The translations under genes and the position numbers were made by a program. Shown here in pieces: positions 60,073 to 64,000 of a DNA stretch of 64,000 nt (its first letter is position 1; every line of letters begins with the position of its first letter). The notes beneath the pieces are model-generated. The model ran no database searches. It was not told the DNA's origin and saw only the letters and a list, made by a program, of their open reading frames with translations. Source of the stretch: Andalucia godoyi. Lineage: Eukaryota; Discoba; Jakobea; Jakobida; Andaluciidae. Location of the stretch: contig VRVR01000007.1 in assembly GCA_009859145.1 (NCBI GenBank), positions 248,001 through 312,000 on the forward strand, given 5' to 3'.

Positions 60073-60498
60073 ATGTCAGGATTTCGAAATGCAGAAGAGT
60101 CGGTTCCGTTGTTACGAGATCGTTCAGAAGACAACGGTGGCTCTCTGAATCCTGAGCGTGAGTCTGGGTCAGTGATTCGAGCGCACGAAGACGACGAACA
60201 GGATGATGATCCGCAAGTGGCACTACAGCAGTTGTCGCATTCGCTGACTCGTCTCCGATCGGTCGGAGAATCCATATCGGGGGAGCTGGACGCACAAGGA
60301 CAGATGCTCGATGATCTCAACCGAGACATGGATTTTGTGAATCCGCGGTTGGCACGAAACAACCGAATCGCCACCCGGGTGCACACCGATGCCGATCGCA
60401 GCTCTTGCCTGCTGTGCATCGTTCTGCTGCTCCTGATGATGATAGTCGCTGTCTACTGCTTGTCGGTCATTGTCGACAAACTCAAAACGAAATCGTGA
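60073..60498 (+). CDS. Qc-type SNARE, syntaxin-8-like
   Basis: A 141-residue tail-anchored SNARE. One SNARE motif, about residues 55-110, reads LSHSLTRLRSVGESISGELD, AQGQMLDDLNRDMDFVNPRL and ARNNRIATRV, with Gln at the zero layer in GELDAQGQ. A C-terminal membrane span (LLCIVLLLLMMIVAVYCLSV) ends close to the C-terminus. This fits Qc SNAREs such as syntaxin 8 or 6, or plant SYP5/6 proteins, of endosomes and Golgi. The region before the motif is short (about 50 residues), so the usual N-terminal helical bundle is missing. An unplaced upstream exon could supply it. Confidence 0.82.
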   Translation: MSGFRNAEESVPLLRDRSEDNGGSLNPERESGSVIRAHEDDEQDDDPQVALQQLSHSLTRLRSVGESISGELDAQGQMLDDLNRDMDFVNPRLARNNRIATRVHTDADRSSCLLCIVLLLLMMIVAVYCLSVIVDKLKTKS

Positions 60499-60771
60499 TG
60501 TGGCGTGCTTCAAGTGATGCTGCTGTGCTGCGTTTTATGCCCGAAAACCCGAATCCCGACTTATGTGCCCGACATGCGAAAAAGAGAACCAGAATATTCA
60601 AGTCTGTGTGCGTTTGCAACGTTTTTCGTGCTTTCCCTTTTTCTTTTTCTTTTTCTCTGTTTCTCAACGTCATCTTTCATTTTGACCTTCGTCTCGTGCT
60701 GCGCAGATTCGATTCCGTTTCGATTGGATATAATTTGGACGTTTTTATTAATCGTTATTTTGATTAAGAGA

Positions 60772-61662
60772 ATGGAGTTTCCGGACCTTGGAAAGCACTG
60801 TCATTATTGCAAGCAGCTCGATTTCTTGCCGTTTGAGTGTTCCGAGTGCCATGAATTTCATTGCTTGGACCACCGACTTCCTCAGTCGCACTCTTGCAAA
60901 GCACAGTCCGAGTCCTCATCATCATCGGCGGTCTTTCTGCCGGCGGTGAGAACAACCAGGAAAGACGGACAATCCGTTCGCTGCAGTATTGTGAAGTGCG
61001 CAAATGCTTCGATCAAGTCGTGTCCACTGTGCGGATTTCGCTTTTGTGCGTATCATCGCGACCACTCCTGTGCTTCTGCGTCTCATCCTGCAACGGAAAG
61101 AGGCGCCGCAGCGGCTTTCTTGTCATCCCGGGTTGATGTGGACGGAATTCTTGCACAGCTCTACGGACTGACGATCAAGGCCCCGGACACTTCTCGAGCC
61201 AAGTTTCATCTTGCGGCACTTATTCTGGATGAGAATCAGCGTCTGACGAGCACCACGTTGAGCACAAAACCGGAAAACACTCTTTCGCAGGCGCTACGAA
61301 TGGCGGTTGCCCCTCAAAAGTCACTCACGAATGACTTTGTGGTTGTGAACTGCAGGACAGGATACCGATTGGATGCGGAAAGACCCGTGCGATTCTATGG
61401 CGTAGGGGGGCTGTTTTTGAGTGGCGACGCAGTGATGGCTATTCCAAAGGAGCTTGCGCATTCATTGCTGCAGGAAAAGCAATTTTTGTATCAGGTGTGG
61501 GACATCATTAGCGTGCAATTTGGAGTGTCGCGATTCCTGGAGCAGGAAGCGCAGCTTGCAATCATGGGCTTTCAAGATTCAATGGTGGTTCGCGAACTGC
61601 TGCACAAATACTCCGGGAAAATGGAACTTGTAATCAATGAGCTTTTGTCAACTGCTGCATAA
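60772..61662 (+). CDS. AN1-type zinc-finger protein with UBA-like C-terminus (ZFAND1-like)
   Basis: A 296-residue protein from ATG 60772 (MEFPDLGKHCHYCKQLDFLP). Two AN1 fingers come first: CHYCKQLDFLPFECSECHEF...CLDHR...HSC, then CSIVKCANASIKSCPLCGF...CAYHRDHSC. A central globular part follows. The C-terminus reads QLAIMGFQDSMVVRELLHKY and SGKMELVINELLS, a UBA-like three-helix module. ZFAND1 carries two AN1 fingers and links p97/VCP and the 26S proteasome to stress granules. A UBA-like end is not standard for ZFAND1 and would add ubiquitin binding; this is inference. No intron. Confidence 0.8.
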   Translation: MEFPDLGKHCHYCKQLDFLPFECSECHEFHCLDHRLPQSHSCKAQSESSSSSAVFLPAVRTTRKDGQSVRCSIVKCANASIKSCPLCGFRFCAYHRDHSCASASHPATERGAAAAFLSSRVDVDGILAQLYGLTIKAPDTSRAKFHLAALILDENQRLTSTTLSTKPENTLSQALRMAVAPQKSLTNDFVVVNCRTGYRLDAERPVRFYGVGGLFLSGDAVMAIPKELAHSLLQEKQFLYQVWDIISVQFGVSRFLEQEAQLAIMGFQDSMVVRELLHKYSGKMELVINELLSTAA

Positions 61663-61843
61663 TGTAATCGCGTAGTCAAGCATGCAGTCGCCTAGCGAAC
61701 GCGTTGATGAGGTCGTTGCCGTTTTTAAACGTAAATAAATCAAAAACAGTTGCAAGACAGGTGTTTCGTCGTTCATGCAGTTTAATCCGAAAAGTAAAGC
61801 GCGGCACCGACCCCACGGCAACATCAAGGTGGTGTGAAAATCT

Positions 61844-62600
61844 TTACTTCTTTTCGGAGTCCTGCATGCTCGGATAGTACATCTCATGCAACGCATTCGC
61901 GTACGCAACAAGATTCGTGTGGTTCTCCAGCAAATGAGACTTGATAACGTTGTCCCACGGGCACTTTAAGAACCCAATCAATGTTCCGTACAGGCATGCA
62001 TCAATTGTTGTTGGCTTCGACCCGCCAAAGTAGAACTTACGCTGACCGAGCTTCGCCGAGATCGCATCGACATCTTTGCGGCCCATACGATATATGACGT
62101 CTGGATCATGGCGGCCGATGCCATGTCCATGAAGCTCGCCAATGACCTTTTTCTGGATGCGCGGGAGGATGAACGGGGCAATAAACCACGGAAGCCCCGC
62201 AGATTCCTTGACAAGATTGTACATGTGGTTCCAGCCTTGTGGATCGACCCAACGCGAATACACCATCACCCAGTACAAGTGCTCCTCGACGGTCCGACGG
62301 ACACACAGAGCGTCTGCCTTCTGGTCTTCTGTCAAGTTTGCGTCAAGCCCTTGAGCCCCCGAGCGCTCTTCGAGGAAATCGATGCACTCTCCACTGTCGG
62401 CGATCATGTCGGTGCCGTTTTCAAGCACAATATACGGGAGCTTGCCTTTCGGAGCAGTGCGGGGATCGCCGCACAGGCGCATCTTGTACGGGATTCCCGA
62501 CATGCGCAGATACGCATCAAGCTTGAGACAAAACGGAGAATTCGATACAATTCCCCAGCCACCAGGAAAACTCACCAGTTCAATACAGCCACCATTTGTC

Positions 62601-62602
<2 letters not shown>
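61844..62602 (-). CDS. FAXC/metaxin-like glutathione S-transferase-fold protein
   Basis: A 252-residue protein starting MTNGGCIELVSFPGGWGIVS. The N-terminal thioredoxin fold (SNSPFCLKLDAYLRMSGIPY, KGKLPYIVLENGTDMIADSG) and C-terminal helical part match the failed-axon-connections (FAXC) branch of metaxin-like GST proteins. That part reads GLPWFIAPFILPRIQKKVIG, HGHGIGRHDPDVIYRMGRKD and FYFGGSKPTTIDACLYGTLI. The roles of such proteins in protists are not established; some detoxify, others act at membranes. The cysteine in SPFCLKL may be a catalytic thiol. The start codon lies 2 bp from an 83-bp CT/GA repeat. Confidence 0.85.

Positions 62603-62603
<1 letters not shown>

Positions 62604-62686
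<83 letters not shown>
62604..62686. repeat. CT microsatellite directly upstream of FAXC-like gene
   Basis: About 41 perfect CT units (GA on the coding strand) abutting the start codon of the minus-strand gene. Confidence 0.95.
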
Positions 62687-62690
<4 letters not shown>

Positions 62691-63263
62691 GTCTGTTTCT
62701 TACTTACTCACTTATTGTGTTTTGCTTGCGATCTGTGCGTCTTCAGACGCGCTGCTCAGGTACTGGAGGGTTGCTTCAAAACCTGCTGGAACTGCATGAG
62801 CCTGTCGCAGCAGATTCCGCTTTTTTGTGCAGAACAGCTTGAATCGTTCGTAGACAGTCGGAGCTGGATCGCATTTGGGAATGTGCGCACCGCAAAATGT
62901 CGGTACGAGCGCAGTCTCCGAGGAGCGGGCACTTTCGCGGAACCCTAGCTCTCACACTGTTGTCACAACCCTAGTTTGCTCACACACACACTGGAGCCTT
63001 CTGTACGGGCAGAGTTGAAAAGCGCCATGCAGATTGTTGTTGCAGCGCTGTTATGGTTGTGTGGTTTGTGTTTTTGGAATAACCGCGTGCGTTCCTGTCT
63101 TCCCGAAACACACACGCACTCACACACATACACACACAGAGCCCTGCTCATGCTCATAGTCGTAGTCGTAGTCGTAGTGCACTAGTACAAGAAATTCAGA
63201 GGGCAGGTAAAGAAAAAGTAAGCGCAGCAGTAGTTTTGGCTATCACGCAAAGCCTTCTTCGTC
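62687..63263. other. Divergent intergenic region
   Basis: Between the FAXC-like gene and the ABC transporter. Contains CA repeats at 63109-63138 and GTAGTC tandem units at 63155-63178; no gene seen. Confidence 0.5.
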
Positions 63264-64000
63264 ATGCACGGTTTGTTTTGTGTTTTGCTGCTTCTGACGG
63301 CTAGTATCGCAGGGGTGGCTGGACAGGCGCTAATGGCGCCGTCGTACATACGGGGTCAGTGTCCAGGGACGACCTCTTTGGATTGCCAGTGTGCGTTCAC
63401 TACGGGATACAACTGCACTGCAGGGCATTACTGCCCAAGCGCAGTGTTACCGAATGCATCTTATCCGTGTCCAGTTGGGTTCCTCTGTCCGCAGAACTCT
63501 GCACAGCCTACGTTTTGCTGCAAAGGATACTACTGTCCGTCTTCGAGTGAAATACACGAGTGTCCAAAGGGCTACTATTGCAAGAGAGGCCAGTCGGAAC
63601 CATTCAGTTGCGGCTGGCTTACGTCTTGTCCGGCTGGAACGTCGGAAGGAGTGAGACTGGGCGCGTACGTTCTGTTTTTCCTGTCCCTGGTTGCCGTCTT
63701 CGGAGCGTACCAGTTCAAAGAATACTGTGAAAAACTCGGGATTCGCAAGCGGGGACAACTGTTGGAGCAGAGCACTGAGCAGTCCTCGGAGCTGAAAAGT
63801 GACTGCGCGGCAAAAGTCTCTTTTGCGCTCGAGGACAACAAGGAGGACATGACGGTCGATGTCGACTGTGAAAATGGCAAAACGCACGGGACGCCGGCAC
63901 CCGCCGCACTGACCAAGATGGACATCGAGTTCCAGGATTTGGGACTGACGCTCCGAACCGGAAAAACGATCCTGGAGAATGTTTCGGGCGTCTTGAGGGC
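63264..64000 (+). CDS. ABCG-type half transporter with Cys-rich extracellular N-terminus (3' part outside window)
   Basis: An open frame from ATG 63264 (MHGLFCVLLLLTASIAGVAG, signal peptide) to the window end. Residues about 30-130 are cysteine-rich, in the GYYC / CPxGxxC pattern (AGHYCPSAVLPNASYPCPVG, CCKGYYCPSSSEIHECPKGY), like the extracellular modules of plant and protist ABCG (WBC) proteins. A membrane span follows (GAYVLFFLSLVAVFGAYQF), then a charged linker. The start of the nucleotide-binding domain is TLRTGKTILENVSGVLR, where ILxNVSG is typical of ABCG. Walker A lies beyond the end. Substrate unknown. Confidence 0.85.
   Translation, partial: MHGLFCVLLLLTASIAGVAGQALMAPSYIRGQCPGTTSLDCQCAFTTGYNCTAGHYCPSAVLPNASYPCPVGFLCPQNSAQPTFCCKGYYCPSSSEIHECPKGYYCKRGQSEPFSCGWLTSCPAGTSEGVRLGAYVLFFLSLVAVFGAYQFKEYCEKLGIRKRGQLLEQSTEQSSELKSDCAAKVSFALEDNKEDMTVDVDCENGKTHGTPAPAALTKMDIEFQDLGLTLRTGKTILENVSGVLR

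Noticed and set aside
60505-60771. Upstream extension of the AN1 protein to 60505
   Set aside because: The extra 89 codons are hydrophobic low-complexity text before a good ATG at 60772, where the AN1 domain begins as usual.
63447-63887. Minus-strand frames opposite the ABC transporter
   Set aside because: The plus strand has a signal peptide, a cysteine-rich module and the start of an ABC domain; the opposite frames are shadows.

Overview
This 64 kb window is nuclear DNA of a unicellular eukaryote, probably a free-living protist that builds cilia or centrioles. The evidence is spliceosomal introns, an LSm3 protein, ORC4, a mitochondrial release factor, a stomatin-like mitochondrial protein, a Qc-SNARE, Ras and NEK-type signalling proteins, a CSPP1-like centrosomal protein and a eukaryotic 5S rRNA gene. 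Coding regions are of moderate GC, genes are packed on both strands and usually have zero to two short introns (100-290 nt). All nine introns I could place use a 5' splice site of the form GTAYGY. Intergenic DNA is full of microsatellites, especially CT/GA. I cannot name the species; the gene set would fit an excavate-like flagellate (jakobid or malawimonad) or another deep lineage, but this is a guess.

Layout. 1-6.1 kb: remnants of a eukaryotic TnpB-like (Fanzor) element family around an EF-hand gene and a choline/ethanolamine kinase. 6.5-19.8 kb: LSM3, a CCCH zinc-finger protein, a three-exon membrane protein, a 1107-residue unknown protein, a CXC-motif protein and ORC4. 20.0-28.3 kb: a mobile-element block with a nearly complete pogo-like transposon (matching TIRs, TA target duplication, one in-frame stop) next to a decayed larger element with an integrase-type DDE transposase and accessory ORFs. 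28.4-34.6 kb: an EcKinase-like phosphotransferase, a TMEM50/UPF0220 protein, a TRF4/5-type nucleotidyltransferase and mitochondrial RF1. 34.7-36.4 kb: a second copy of the short Fanzor-derived element, a dispersed repeat, a solitary 5S rRNA gene and a secreted or anchored protein. 37.5-64 kb: a pentameric ligand-gated channel, a CSPP1-like protein, glycerate kinase, another Fanzor remnant, a NEK-like kinase, a 4'-phosphopantetheinyl transferase, a COX23/CHCHD7-like protein, a DGK1/phytol-kinase-like protein, Ras, SLP2, two multi-pass membrane proteins (one a class 3 lipase), a methyltransferase with an OB-fold-like N-terminus, a Qc-SNARE, an AN1 zinc-finger protein, a FAXC-like GST and the 5' part of an ABCG-type transporter.

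The genes are mostly unrelated housekeeping and signalling functions, as expected for a eukaryotic chromosome; there are no operons. The most unusual content is the Fanzor family. Four right ends share a terminal sequence and a nearby hairpin potential. Two copies, 33 kb apart in opposite orientation, share the same internal deletion, which implies that a non-autonomous derivative spread. The parental family would be RNA-guided nucleases, so the right ends are candidate guide-RNA scaffolds.
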